NCBI GenBank assembly: GCA_022791945.1
Contig: JAAVZY010000113.1
Location: 1 to 38,545 of the forward strand
Length of the DNA: 38,545 nucleotides
DNA from: Oscillospiraceae bacterium
GTDB taxonomy: Bacteria; Bacillota; Clostridia; Oscillospirales; Ruminococcaceae
Direction: 5' to 3'
Shown: in pieces, positions 25,196-34,068 of the stretch
Numbering within the stretch: the stretch's first letter is position 1
Layout of the letters: each line of letters begins with the position of its first letter
Notes under the pieces: model-generated
Told to the model about the DNA's origin: nothing
Seen by the model: the letters and a program-made list of their open reading frames with translations, nothing else
Database searches by the model: none
Position numbers and translations under genes: made by a program

Positions 25196-27157
25196 CTACT
25201 CGCCGGGCTCCTCTTCCGGCTCTGAGGGTTCCGGGGCGTCCTGGGGAGAAGGCTCCTCAGCCCTGGGGGTGAAGGCAAGCTCTCCAGTCATGAGCTTGCG
25301 GAAGGTTTCGCCATTGATCTTCTCGTACTCTATCAGGTAATTGGCGATCAAATCCAGCTGATCCCGGTGATCGTTGAGCAGCTGGCGGGACAGCTCATAG
25401 GCCTGGTCAATCAGCTCGCGAATTTCTCCGTCAATCTCCTTGGCCACATTCTCAGAGTAGTTCCGCTGGTGGGTGAAGTCCCGCCCAAGGAATACCTCTC
25501 CCTCATCCTGTCCATAGGTGATGGGGCCCAGACTGCTGCTGAACCCGTACCGGGTAACCATATCCCGGGCGATTTTGGTGGCCCGCTCAATATCATTCGA
25601 AGCGCCTGTGCAGATATCCTCCAGGGCGATCTCCTCTGCCACACGGCCCGCCAGCAGGACGGAAAGCTCCTCCCGCATCTGCCGCCGGGACATATGCATC
25701 CGATCCTCCGCAGGCAGATGCATGGTATAGCCCGCCGCCATTCCTCTGGGAATGATGGACACCTCATGCACCTCGTCCTGCGTGGGCGAGTGATAAGTCA
25801 CCACCGCATGACCCGCTTCATGAAAAGCGGTAATCCGCTTGTCCTTGTCGCTGATCTTGTGGGAGCGCTTCTCCGGCCCGGCCACAACCTTGACCGTTGC
25901 GGCCTCAATATCCGCCTCAATGATGGCCTTCCGATGGTGCTTGGCAGCCAGAAGAGCGGCCTCGTTCAGCAGATTCTCCAGATCCGCGCCGGTAAAGCCC
26001 GCTGTGGTGCGGGCAATCTTGTTCAGATCCACGTCAAAGCCAAGAGGCTTGTTTCGGGCGTGTACCTTCAGAATCTCCTCCCGGCCCTTCACGTCCGGGT
26101 ATCCCACCACCACCTGCCGGTCAAACCGACCGGGGCGGAGCAGGGCCGGATCCAGCACATCCCGCCGGTTGGTGGCGGCAATGATGATCACGCCCTCGTT
26201 CTCGCCGAATCCGTCCATCTCCACCAGGAGCTGATTCAGGGTCTGCTCCCGCTCGTCGTGGCCGCCGCCCAGGCCCGCGCCCCGCTGGCGTCCCACAGCG
26301 TCGATCTCGTCAATGAACACAATGGCCGGGGAATTCTTCTTGGCGGTGGCGAACAGATCCCGCACACGGGAAGCGCCCACGCCTACGAACATCTCCACAA
26401 AGTCCGAGCCGGAAATGGAGTAAAAGGGCACACCCGCCTCTCCGGCAACCGCCCGGGCCAGCAGGGTTTTGCCGGTTCCGGGAGGGCCTACCAGCAGCAC
26501 GCCCTTGGGAATCCGGGCCCCCAGCTGGTTGAACTTGTCAGGGCGCTTGAGGAACTCCACAATCTCCGAAAGCTCCTCCTTTTCCTCGTCGGCGCCGGCC
26601 ACCTCCGCAAAGGTGGTCTTTTTTCCGGACTGGAGCCGGGCGTTGGCCTTGGAGAACTGGTTCATCTTCCCGCCCCCGCCGGACTGGCGCATGATGAAAA
26701 AGAACATCACGCCCAAAAGAATCACCGGCACCAGCATCATCACAACCTGCCAAATCATGGAGTTGTCCCGGGAATAGGTCAGGTCATACTCCAGCCGGTC
26801 GTTGGTGTTCTCCAGATTGTACTTCTGAATGGCCTCGGATACATCCTCCAGAAACAGCCCCGGGGAGGCAACGGTCCCCTCTACGCGGCGGTTCCCCTGG
26901 GCGTCCGGGAGGGTGTTCTCCTGGATGCCCTTCTCCTTGGCGATGGGATCATTGAGGGTCACCAGCAGCCGCCCGGTGGAGACGTTCAGCTGGTATTCCT
27001 TTACACAGCCGTCCTGGAACATATAAACCAGATCGGAATATTTATAGGTCACCGAGTCCCGTTTGGCATTGGTCAGATAGACCATGGCATACATAAGCCC
27101 CATCAGGATCACGAAGATTACGCCGTAGATCAGAATGGCTCGTTTCTTACTCTGCAA
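25196..27157 (-). CDS. ftsH: ATP-dependent zinc metalloprotease FtsH
   Basis: 653 residues. There are two membrane helices (about 7-27 and 118-140) with an external loop between them. The AAA+ module has Walker A GPPGTGKT (about 220), Walker [11 protein letters not shown] and the second region of homology [20 protein letters not shown] (about 328-347). The zinc protease motif HEAGH is at about 447. It extracts and degrades membrane and short-lived cytosolic proteins. The C-terminal tail is acidic and Pro/Glu-rich (EPEEEPGE at the end). The start is TTG with AAGGGG about 10 bases upstream. It follows hpt with a 68-base gap, giving the classic tilS-hpt-ftsH order. Confidence 0.97.
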   Translation of the reverse strand: MQSKKRAILIYGVIFVILMGLMYAMVYLTNAKRDSVTYKYSDLVYMFQDGCVKEYQLNVSTGRLLVTLNDPIAKEKGIQENTLPDAQGNRRVEGTVASPGLFLEDVSEAIQKYNLENTNDRLEYDLTYSRDNSMIWQVVMMLVPVILLGVMFFFIMRQSGGGGKMNQFSKANARLQSGKKTTFAEVAGADEEKEELSEIVEFLKRPDKFNQLGARIPKGVLLVGPPGTGKTLLARAVAGEAGVPFYSISGSDFVEMFVGVGASRVRDLFATAKKNSPAIVFIDEIDAVGRQRGAGLGGGHDEREQTLNQLLVEMDGFGENEGVIIIAATNRRDVLDPALLRPGRFDRQVVVGYPDVKGREEILKVHARNKPLGFDVDLNKIARTTAGFTGADLENLLNEAALLAAKHHRKAIIEADIEAATVKVVAGPEKRSHKISDKDKRITAFHEAGHAVVTYHSPTQDEVHEVSIIPRGMAAGYTMHLPAEDRMHMSRRQMREELSVLLAGRVAEEIALEDICTGASNDIERATKIARDMVTRYGFSSSLGPITYGQDEGEVFLGRDFTHQRNYSENVAKEIDGEIRELIDQAYELSRQLLNDHRDQLDLIANYLIEYEKINGETFRKLMTGELAFTPRAEEPSPQDAPEPSEPEEEPGE

Positions 27158-27225
27158 CTATTATCAGCCCCTTTCAGCCCGGGACGGCGGATTCACCGGC
27201 GGGCGGTTTGATTGGCCCGAAGGAC

Positions 27226-27765
27226 TCAGCCCCCATAGACCTCCGGCTTCAAAATCCCGATATAGGGCAGGTTCCGGTAGCATTCCGCATAATCCAGCCC
27301 ATAGCCCACAACAAATTCGTCGGGAATTTCAAAGCCCTTGTAGTTGGCGGCAATGTCCGCCTGCCGCCGATCCGGCTTATCCAGCAGGGTGCAGAGCCGG
27401 ATGGAGTGGGGATGGCGATCCTCCAGGATCTGCTTGATATAGGACAGGGTCAGACCGGAGTCCAGGATATCCTCAATGATCAGCAGATCCAGCCCCTCCA
27501 GATTGATGTCCAGATCCTTGAGGATTTTTACAACGCCGCTGGTCTTGGCCCCGGAGCCGTAGCTGGAGACGCTCATGAAGTCGATCCGGCAGGGAATGGT
27601 AATCGCCCGCATCAGATCCGCCATAAACACCACGCTACCCTTCAGGACGCTGACCATCATCAGGTTCTTTCCTGCGTAGTCCGCGCTGATTGCCGCGCCC
27701 AGCTCCCCGACCTTCCGGCTGAGCTCCTCTTCTGTCAGCAGTACTCTCAAAATGTCCTTTTCCAT
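27226..27765 (-). CDS. hpt: Hypoxanthine phosphoribosyltransferase
   Basis: 179 residues. It salvages hypoxanthine (and usually guanine) with PRPP to give IMP or GMP. The PRPP-binding motif LLIIEDILDSGLTLSYI (about 90-106) and the SVLKGSVVFMADLMRAI stretch (about 38-54) are intact, and the C-terminus has GYGLDYAECYRNLPYIG. The ATG at 27765 has AGGAG eight bases upstream. Longer in-frame starts would overlap tilS and add a Pro/Arg-rich tail unlike the family. It lies 11 bases after the tilS stop and before ftsH. Confidence 0.96.
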   Translation of the reverse strand: MEKDILRVLLTEEELSRKVGELGAAISADYAGKNLMMVSVLKGSVVFMADLMRAITIPCRIDFMSVSSYGSGAKTSGVVKILKDLDINLEGLDLLIIEDILDSGLTLSYIKQILEDRHPHSIRLCTLLDKPDRRQADIAANYKGFEIPDEFVVGYGLDYAECYRNLPYIGILKPEVYGG

Positions 27766-27776
27766 CCGGCACACTC

Positions 27777-29243
27777 CTATGTGTTTTTCGACTTCCCGTC
27801 CCCTTCGGCCCTTGCCGAAGCCTCCGCCCGGCGGAGGATCAGCAGGCGGCGGGTTTCCGGACCGGGGGCGCACCGGCGATCTACGCCCACGCCCCACAGG
27901 GCCGCGACCCCTTCCTCGTCCGCCACCACCGGCAGGATTGATTTTTCGTATTGGGTGAGCTTTTGCTCGATCAGCAGCTTCTTGACGGTTTTGGTGCCGT
28001 TCCGTCCGGCCAGAGCAATCCGATCCCCCGGCAGGCGCTGCCGGATCGATGGGATTCCTTTTATTTTATCATAGTCCAAAGCCAGATATAATAAATTTTT
28101 ATAAACTTTTTCTCCGGAGGCTTCCCTATGTGGGAGAACGTCCCTCCAGGCCTTCCCCTGGGGGAGCTCCTCCAGCCGGGCCTCCAGCACCAGCCCGTCC
28201 GGAAGCTCCGCTCTGGCGGGCAGGCTCTCCAGAGACACCCGGAAGGCCTCGTGGGGATCCCTGGGCAGATCCAGCCAGACCCGGCCCCGCCGCACCAGCA
28301 GGTACAGGCTGGGCGCCAGGGTCCGCTTGCCGGAGCCCCGCTCGGTCATGGCAAGGGCATCCTCCAGCAGCTCGGCGCTCAGGGGGATCTCCCACTCCTC
28401 CAGGAAGCAGCCCAGGGCCCGGCGGCGGATGGCCCGATCCTCCCGGAGCAGGGCGTCCAGGGAGAGGCCGTCCCCGTCCCGGCTGTTCTCCAGCAGCTGG
28501 CGGGCGGCCCGATCCAAGCAGGCCTCCTCCTCCCGGAAGATCGCCGTAGTGCGGGACACGGCCCGCACCGCCTCCGGGTTCAGCCCCCGGAGCACCGGGA
28601 TGACCCGGTGGCGGAGCTTGTTCCGGGCGTAGTCATCCTGCATATTGCTGGAGTCGATGACATAGGAAAGCCCGTTGTGCAGGCAGTAGTCCTCCACATC
28701 CTCCCGGGAACACAGAATCAGGGGGCGGATCATGCTGTTGGGAGGGATTCCCTCCGTGAGCATGGGCCGCACCGGCGGGATGCCGCAGAGGCCCTTCCGG
28801 GCGGTCCCTCTGGCCAGATTCAGCAGGAGGGTTTCCAGGTTATCGGAGGCGGTATGGGCGGTCGCGGCCCGGTTTGCGCCGTTGGCCTTCATCACCTGGC
28901 CGAAAAAGCGGTAGCGCACCTCCCGGCCCGCTTCCTCCAGGCCCAGGCCCTTCTGGGCGGCGTAGCGGTCCAGCCAAACGCTTTTGACCACCAGGGGGAT
29001 TTTCCATTGGTCGCAGAGGGCCCGGACGAATTCCTCGTCCCGCAGGCTCTCCCGCCCCCGCAGATTGTGGTTTACATGGCAAGCCAGCAGCGGAAGGCCC
29101 CTGCCAAATCTCAGATAATGGGTCAGCGCCACAGAATCCGCCCCGCCGGACAGGCCCACCAGAATCAGCCGCGCTCCCTCCAGCATGGAGTAGGCGGACA
29201 GCGCCTGATCCACTAGGATCGGCAGCTCCTCACGGTTCGTCAC
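27777..29243 (-). CDS. tilS: tRNA(Ile)-lysidine synthase
   Basis: 488 residues. It modifies the wobble C of the tRNA-Ile (CAU) to lysidine. The N-terminal ATP-pyrophosphatase loop LSGGADS is at about 31-37, HVNHNLRG at about 57-64, and AATAHTASDNLETLLLNLAR (about 128-147) is the characteristic second motif. The C-terminal substrate-recognition domain has RLPGDRIALAGRNGTKTVKK (about 405-424). The GTG at 29243 was chosen: GGAG lies seven bases upstream and the start overlaps the dnaB end by 14 bases, which suggests coupled translation. Codon use is very GC-rich. Confidence 0.95.
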   Translation of the reverse strand: MTNREELPILVDQALSAYSMLEGARLILVGLSGGADSVALTHYLRFGRGLPLLACHVNHNLRGRESLRDEEFVRALCDQWKIPLVVKSVWLDRYAAQKGLGLEEAGREVRYRFFGQVMKANGANRAATAHTASDNLETLLLNLARGTARKGLCGIPPVRPMLTEGIPPNSMIRPLILCSREDVEDYCLHNGLSYVIDSSNMQDDYARNKLRHRVIPVLRGLNPEAVRAVSRTTAIFREEEACLDRAARQLLENSRDGDGLSLDALLREDRAIRRRALGCFLEEWEIPLSAELLEDALAMTERGSGKRTLAPSLYLLVRRGRVWLDLPRDPHEAFRVSLESLPARAELPDGLVLEARLEELPQGKAWRDVLPHREASGEKVYKNLLYLALDYDKIKGIPSIRQRLPGDRIALAGRNGTKTVKKLLIEQKLTQYEKSILPVVADEEGVAALWGVGVDRRCAPGPETRRLLILRRAEASARAEGDGKSKNT

Positions 29244-30594
29244 GGTACAGCTCCACATCCTCATAGCGTGTAAATTCCCCAAGCCAGCGCACGTCCACGT
29301 CTCCGGTGGAGCCATGGCGGTTCTTGGCTACAATGCAGACCGCCTGGGTTTTGTCCTCGGGATCCTCTTCATAATAGCTGTCCCGGGCCAGGAACAGAAC
29401 GATGTCGGCGTCCTGCTCGATGGAGCCGGAATCCCGCAAATCGGAGAGCATGGGCCGGTGATCGGTGCGCTGCTCCGCCGCGCGGGAGAGCTGGGACAGG
29501 AGGATCACCGGAACGTCCAGCTCCTTGGCCATGATTTTCATGCTTCGGGTGATCTGGGAAATCTCCTGCACCCGGTTCTCGGATCGCCGCCCGCTGGACA
29601 TGAGCTGGAGGTAGTCAATGACCACCAGCCCCAGATTCTTCAGCCGCATGAGCTTAGCCTTGATCTCCGCGGCGGTGATGCCGGCAGTGTCGTCGAAGTA
29701 CATATTGGTTTTGCTGAGAATATCCGCGGTGGAGGCCAGGTTGACCCATTCCTCCGGCAAAAGCCGCCCGGTGCGGAGCTTCTCATTGTGGATCCGGGAT
29801 TCAGAGGCCAGGGCCCGGAGCACCAGCTGCTCGCTGGACATCTCCAGGGAGAAGAAGGCCACGTCCTTATCCGGATAGCGGCGGGCGGCGTTGACCGCCA
29901 CATTCAGGGCAAAGGAGGACTTGCCCATGCCGGGACGTCCTGCCACCAGGATCAGGTCGGTCTTGTTCAGGCCGCCCATCAGGACGTCCAGCCGTCCAAA
30001 CCCGGTGCGGAGCCCCCGGTAGGAGTCGCTTTCCTCCCCGGTGAGCTTGAGCAGCTTGTCGTAGGCCTCAATGATCACCTTGTCGATCCGGGTCAGGGCG
30101 GAGGCGTCCCTGCCCTGGCGGACGTCGTAGATCCGCTGCTCCGCCAGCTCCAGAAGCTGGCGGGCGTCCGCGCCGTCCTCGCCGCCCTTCTGGAGGAGGT
30201 CGCCGCAGATGCCCATGAGGGTGCGGATATAGTATTTCTCCTGGACAATGCGGCAGTAATCGGCAATGTTGGCCGTGGTGGGCACCAGCTCCATCAGCTG
30301 AACCAGATACATCTTGGCGTTGTCCTGGGAATCGAATACGGCGGCGCGCACCACCTCGTCCAGGACGGTGATGAAGTCAATGGTCCTGTTCATGCCGAAC
30401 ATGCCCAGGAGAACGGAATAGAGCTCCTGATGCTGTCTCCGGTAGAAAACCTCGGGCTTTGGGAGGTACTGCATTACCTCAGCAATGCAGTCCGGATCCA
30501 AAAGGAGGCCGCCCAGAACGGATTGTTCCGCCTCCAGGCTGTAGGGGAGGGAGGAAATGCCCATCCCTTCCAGCACCCGCTCATACTCCCCCAT
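29230..30594 (-). CDS. dnaB: Replicative DNA helicase DnaB
   Basis: 454 residues. The N-terminal helical collar domain starts LPYSLEAEQSVLGGLLLDPD (about 16-35). The RecA-like motor has Walker A AGRPGMGKSS (about 212-221), FFSLEMSSEQL, Walker B LGLVVIDYLQLM (about 314-325) and SQLSRAAEQR (about 365-374). The hexamer unwinds DNA at the replication fork. ATG with GAAGGAG seven bases upstream. It comes after rplI in the conserved Firmicute gdpP-rplI-dnaB block, but a 520-base mosaic element separates the two here. Confidence 0.97.
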   Translation of the reverse strand: MGEYERVLEGMGISSLPYSLEAEQSVLGGLLLDPDCIAEVMQYLPKPEVFYRRQHQELYSVLLGMFGMNRTIDFITVLDEVVRAAVFDSQDNAKMYLVQLMELVPTTANIADYCRIVQEKYYIRTLMGICGDLLQKGGEDGADARQLLELAEQRIYDVRQGRDASALTRIDKVIIEAYDKLLKLTGEESDSYRGLRTGFGRLDVLMGGLNKTDLILVAGRPGMGKSSFALNVAVNAARRYPDKDVAFFSLEMSSEQLVLRALASESRIHNEKLRTGRLLPEEWVNLASTADILSKTNMYFDDTAGITAAEIKAKLMRLKNLGLVVIDYLQLMSSGRRSENRVQEISQITRSMKIMAKELDVPVILLSQLSRAAEQRTDHRPMLSDLRDSGSIEQDADIVLFLARDSYYEEDPEDKTQAVCIVAKNRHGSTGDVDVRWLGEFTRYEDVELYRDEP

Positions 30595-30613
30595 CTCACC
30601 ACTCCTTCTCAGG

Positions 30614-31134
30614 GGAAGACCTCGAGGCTCTGCCTCGAGGCTCCGCGGTGCGTCGTTTCACGACGCACCTAGGAATTCGGCTTCGCCGAATTCTGAGATG
30701 CGCCGCTGGCGGCGCATCGGGGATCTAAATCCCCTTGGATTCCCGTAATTTTTTGGGGTATGGGGGCAAGTCTGTACAGACTTGTCACTCCCTGCCTCGC
30801 CGGTACTTTCCGCAGGGACGATCGCCCGCCTACCCATTTTTCGTAAAGAAAAAATTCATCCCTGCGTGCGGGGCAGAAACTGCGACGCAGAGAGTCCAGA
30901 GCGTGTTCCGCTGCGCAAACGCTGTGCGGCGCAGGGAGCACCCCACACGCAGGAGGGAGCTTTTTTCTTTACGAAAAAGCGTACTGCGTGAATCGGACTC
31001 TCTGCGCGGCAAGGAGGGGGAAGTTTGTACAGACTTAACCCCACCTTTTTGCCCTTAAAAAGCCCTTAAAAGATGGGAATCCAAGGGGGGCCAGGCCCCC
31101 TTGGCAGAGCGCGAGACAGAGTCTCGCAACCTTT
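30614..31134. repeat. Mosaic stem-loop element, copy 10 (full, between rplI and dnaB)
   Basis: The left arm has CTCGAGGC/GCCTCGAG, GTGCGTCGT/ACGACGCAC, GAATTCGGC/GCCGAATTC, GATGCGCCG/CGGCGCATC and GGGGAT/ATCCCC. An 18 bp perfect palindrome CAAGTCTGTACAGACTTG is at 30767-30784, with a second, one-mismatch copy at 31021-31036. T/A hairpins near 30838 and 30959 face each other. The right arm has an enlarged CCAAGGGGGGCC/GGCCCCCTTGG and a closing GCGAGAC/GTCTCGC. It lies inside a block normally co-transcribed in Firmicutes. Confidence 0.87.
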
Positions 31135-31167
31135 CCCTCGACGCACGCAGAGGGCCTGAACAGGAGC

Positions 31168-31614
31168 TTACTCCTCGGTTACTTTGACGGTCATTTTGGC
31201 GACCACGCCGGGGTGGAGCTTGGCCTCAAAGGAATAGGTGCCGAAAGCCTTGATTTCGCTCTCCAGCACGATCTTTTTCTTCTCCAGCTCCAGGCCGTGG
31301 CGCTGCTTCAGCTCCTGGGCAATCTCCTTGGAGGTTACCGAGCCGAAAATCTTTCCGTTGGCCCCCGCACGGGCCTTCAGCTCCACGGATTTCCCGTCCA
31401 GCTGGGCCGCCAGCGCCTGGGCCGCCTCCAGCTCCTCCTGCTTGTGGTGGGCAAGGGCCGCGTCCTTGGTGGCCTTCTCATTCACTGCCGCCGCGCTGGC
31501 CGGCACCGCCAGCCCCTTGGGGAACAGAAAGTTCCGGGCGTACCCGTCCGATACCTTGACCAGATCTCCAGCCTTGCCGGAGCCTTTCACATCCTGCTTC
31601 AGTATTACCTGCAT
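31168..31614 (-). CDS. rplI: 50S ribosomal protein L9
   Basis: 148 residues, standard length. The N-terminal rRNA-binding domain reads MQVILKQDVKGSGKAGDLVK, then VSDGYARNFLFPKGLAVPAS. A long connecting helix (about 42-75) follows, then the C-terminal domain with GKIFGSVTSKEIAQEL (about 87-102). It stabilises the 23S rRNA near the L1 stalk. It follows gdpP by 33 bases and is probably translated from the same message. Confidence 0.97.
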   Translation of the reverse strand: MQVILKQDVKGSGKAGDLVKVSDGYARNFLFPKGLAVPASAAAVNEKATKDAALAHHKQEELEAAQALAAQLDGKSVELKARAGANGKIFGSVTSKEIAQELKQRHGLELEKKKIVLESEIKAFGTYSFEAKLHPGVVAKMTVKVTEE

Positions 31615-31647
31615 GTTGCTTCCTCCCTGCCCGGCTGCACCGGGCCT

Positions 31648-33618
31648 TTATGATTTTGTCTGCTGCTGCTGTTTGTCAATGACCTCCAACAGGGACTGAC
31701 GCACCTTGTCGCAGGTGCTCCCCGGGATCTGCGCCCCCGCCATGGTATGATGCCCGCCGCCGCCCAAGGCCTCCATGATCACCTGGACGTTCATCGCCCC
31801 CATGGAACGGGCGGAGATATTCACCACGTCGTTTTCCTCATAGAGCACAAAGGAGGCCTTCACGCCCAGGATGGTCAGCAGCTCATCCGCCGCCTGGGGC
31901 GCTACGATCCGGATATCGTCCGACTGGAAATTACAGGAGGCAATGGCGCATTCCTTATAAATCTCCGCCGCGCTCACAATCCGGGAGCGCCGCTGGTAGG
32001 AATCCATGGAGGAGGAGAACAGCTGCCGCACCTCGATGGTATCCGCCCCCAGCCGCCGGAGATAGGCGGCCGCCTCGAAGGTGCGCACCCCCGTCTTGGT
32101 CACAAAGCTCTTGGTATCCAGCATGATTCCCGCCAGAAGAGCCTCCGCCTCCATCCGGCCCAGCCTGCACCGATCCCCGAAATACTGCACCAGCTCTGTC
32201 ACCATCTCCGAGGCGGAGGAGGCGTTGGGCTCGTGATAGAAAATCACCGCGTTGCTGATGTGGTTCACAAGCTTCCGGTGATGGTCGATGACCACCACCT
32301 GACGGCTCCGCTCATAGACCGGCCGGCTCTCAATCAGCGCCTCCGTGTGGGTATCCAGAATGATCAGCAGGGTTTTGTCCGTCACCGCGTCCACTGCCAG
32401 ATCCGGGTGGAGCAGAAGGCTCTGCTCCCCGGCGTCCACCAGCTTCTGCACCAGCACGTCCGCCAGGTTCCGGCGGGTGTCCAGGACAATGTTCACCTGC
32501 TTTCCAAAGCTCATGCAGGCCTTCGCCATGCCGATGGAGGCCCCCAGGGCATCCAGATCCGCGAACTTGTGGCCCATTACCAGAATCCGATCCGCATTGT
32601 TGATCATTTCCACCAGGGCGGAGGCCACCAACCGGGTTTTCACCTTGGTGTGCTTCTCCACGCCCTTGGAATAGCCGCCGAAGAACTCAAAGCCCCCGTC
32701 CGTCTTCACCGCAGCCTGATCCCCGCCCCGGCCCAGCGCCATATCCAGTGCCTGACGGGCCTCATACTCGGCCTTCTGCAGGGTTTCGGTTACCTGGGCC
32801 GCACCGATGGAAAGGGTGACGGGCATCCGCCGCTCGGTGGTCAGCTCCCGGGCCTTATCCAGAATGTCAAACCGGCCCCGGATGATTTCGTTCAGATCGC
32901 AGCTCTCCAGCATGACCAGATAGCGATCCCGCTCCAGCCGGCGGATAAAGCCGGAGGTGCGGTCCACAAAGGCCTGGATCACCCCCCGCACCTCGGCGTT
33001 CAGGTTGGCCTTGTGGTTTTCGTCCTCGCTGTTGATGGTTTCCTCATAGTTATCCACCATAATGATCATCACTGCCGGACGGGTGCGCAGAAACTGCTGG
33101 CGGGTTTCCTCCAGCTCGGTGATGTCCACCAGGTACAGCAGGTACAGCGGCAGGCCGTGGCTGGTGGTTTTCAGGCAGAAGCACTGATAGGAGAGATTAT
33201 TATAGGACAGCACCGTTCCCTGATTGGCAAGGAGGGTCTGGATGTCTGTCTTTAAGACTCCCTCCAGCTCGCAGCCGAACACGTCCTTCTGATTCCGGAG
33301 GACCGTTTCCCGGAACATTTCATTGTACCAGATGATCTCGTCAATATCGTTGACGATCACTGCGGGGAGCGGGAAGTTGATCAGGCTTGCGTCATGGGAA
33401 TCGGTCATGGAGCGGCCCATCGAGGTGACGGTCCTGTAAAGATCCTTCTGGAGCCGCCAGAGCCGGTAGACGCTGTAGGACACCGCAGCCAGCACAAAGG
33501 GCAGCACTGCCAGAAAAAGGGGCAGGCTGAACAGCGCCAGCAGTCCGCACAGAACCAGGCAGAGCACTGCCAGAAGTATGCTGACGGGACGGATCAGCCA
33601 GAAGCGTTTGCGTTTCAT
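31648..33618 (-). CDS. gdpP: Cyclic-di-AMP phosphodiesterase GdpP
   Basis: 656 residues. Two N-terminal membrane helices (about 9-50) are followed by a PAS-like domain (about 70-150), a degenerate GGDEF domain (about 170-300, lacking the GGDEF signature), and the DHH-DHHA1 phosphodiesterase. The metal-binding sites GHKFADLDALGASIG (about 341-355), LDTHTEA, VIDHHRK and the C-terminal GGGGHHTMAGAQ are intact. It hydrolyses the second messenger c-di-AMP, which governs potassium, turgor and cell wall balance. The ATG at 33618 has AAAGGA eight bases upstream. First gene of the gdpP-rplI-dnaB block. Confidence 0.95.
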   Translation of the reverse strand: MKRKRFWLIRPVSILLAVLCLVLCGLLALFSLPLFLAVLPFVLAAVSYSVYRLWRLQKDLYRTVTSMGRSMTDSHDASLINFPLPAVIVNDIDEIIWYNEMFRETVLRNQKDVFGCELEGVLKTDIQTLLANQGTVLSYNNLSYQCFCLKTTSHGLPLYLLYLVDITELEETRQQFLRTRPAVMIIMVDNYEETINSEDENHKANLNAEVRGVIQAFVDRTSGFIRRLERDRYLVMLESCDLNEIIRGRFDILDKARELTTERRMPVTLSIGAAQVTETLQKAEYEARQALDMALGRGGDQAAVKTDGGFEFFGGYSKGVEKHTKVKTRLVASALVEMINNADRILVMGHKFADLDALGASIGMAKACMSFGKQVNIVLDTRRNLADVLVQKLVDAGEQSLLLHPDLAVDAVTDKTLLIILDTHTEALIESRPVYERSRQVVVIDHHRKLVNHISNAVIFYHEPNASSASEMVTELVQYFGDRCRLGRMEAEALLAGIMLDTKSFVTKTGVRTFEAAAYLRRLGADTIEVRQLFSSSMDSYQRRSRIVSAAEIYKECAIASCNFQSDDIRIVAPQAADELLTILGVKASFVLYEENDVVNISARSMGAMNVQVIMEALGGGGHHTMAGAQIPGSTCDKVRQSLLEVIDKQQQQTKS

Positions 33619-33716
33619 GGTACCATTCCTTTCCAAGGGGCCATTTGCGCTGTAACTCGAACTGATCCCATTCTACCACAATTTTGTGAAAAGATCATCA
33701 AAATTTTTCATCAAAA

Positions 33717-34045
33717 GGGGAAGACCTCGAGGGCGCTGCCCTCGAGCTCCTGCCAAGGGGATTAAATCCCCTTGGAACCCGTAATTTTTTGGGGGTATGG
33801 GGGCAAGTCTGTACAGACTTGTTACTCCCTGCCTCGCTGGCACTTCCTGCGTGGTCGATCGCCCGCCTACCCATTTTTTCGTAAAGAAAAAATTCAGCTC
33901 CATAGGCGGCGCAGAGCCTGTGAGCGTGGCAGTATTACGCTTGAGACTTTCTGCGGTGCAGGAACGCCCTTAAAAAATAATGGGAATCCAAGGGGAATCC
34001 CTTCCCCTTGGCGAGAGCGCGAGAGCAGAGCTCTCGCGGCCTTCC
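33717..34045. repeat. Mosaic stem-loop element, copy 11 (short, two arms)
   Basis: Between rnjA and gdpP. CTCGAGGGC/GCCCTCGAG, CCAAGGGGAT/ATCCCCTTGG, the 18 bp palindrome CAAGTCTGTACAGACTTG (33804-33821), one T/A hairpin (near 33875), CCAAGGGGAA/TTCCCCTTGG and a closing GCGAGAGC/GCTCTCGC. It lacks the central unique part and the EcoRI-type hairpins, so it looks like an internal deletion of the full form. Confidence 0.85.
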
Positions 34046-34068
34046 CCACAGACTTCCGTCCGGGAAGC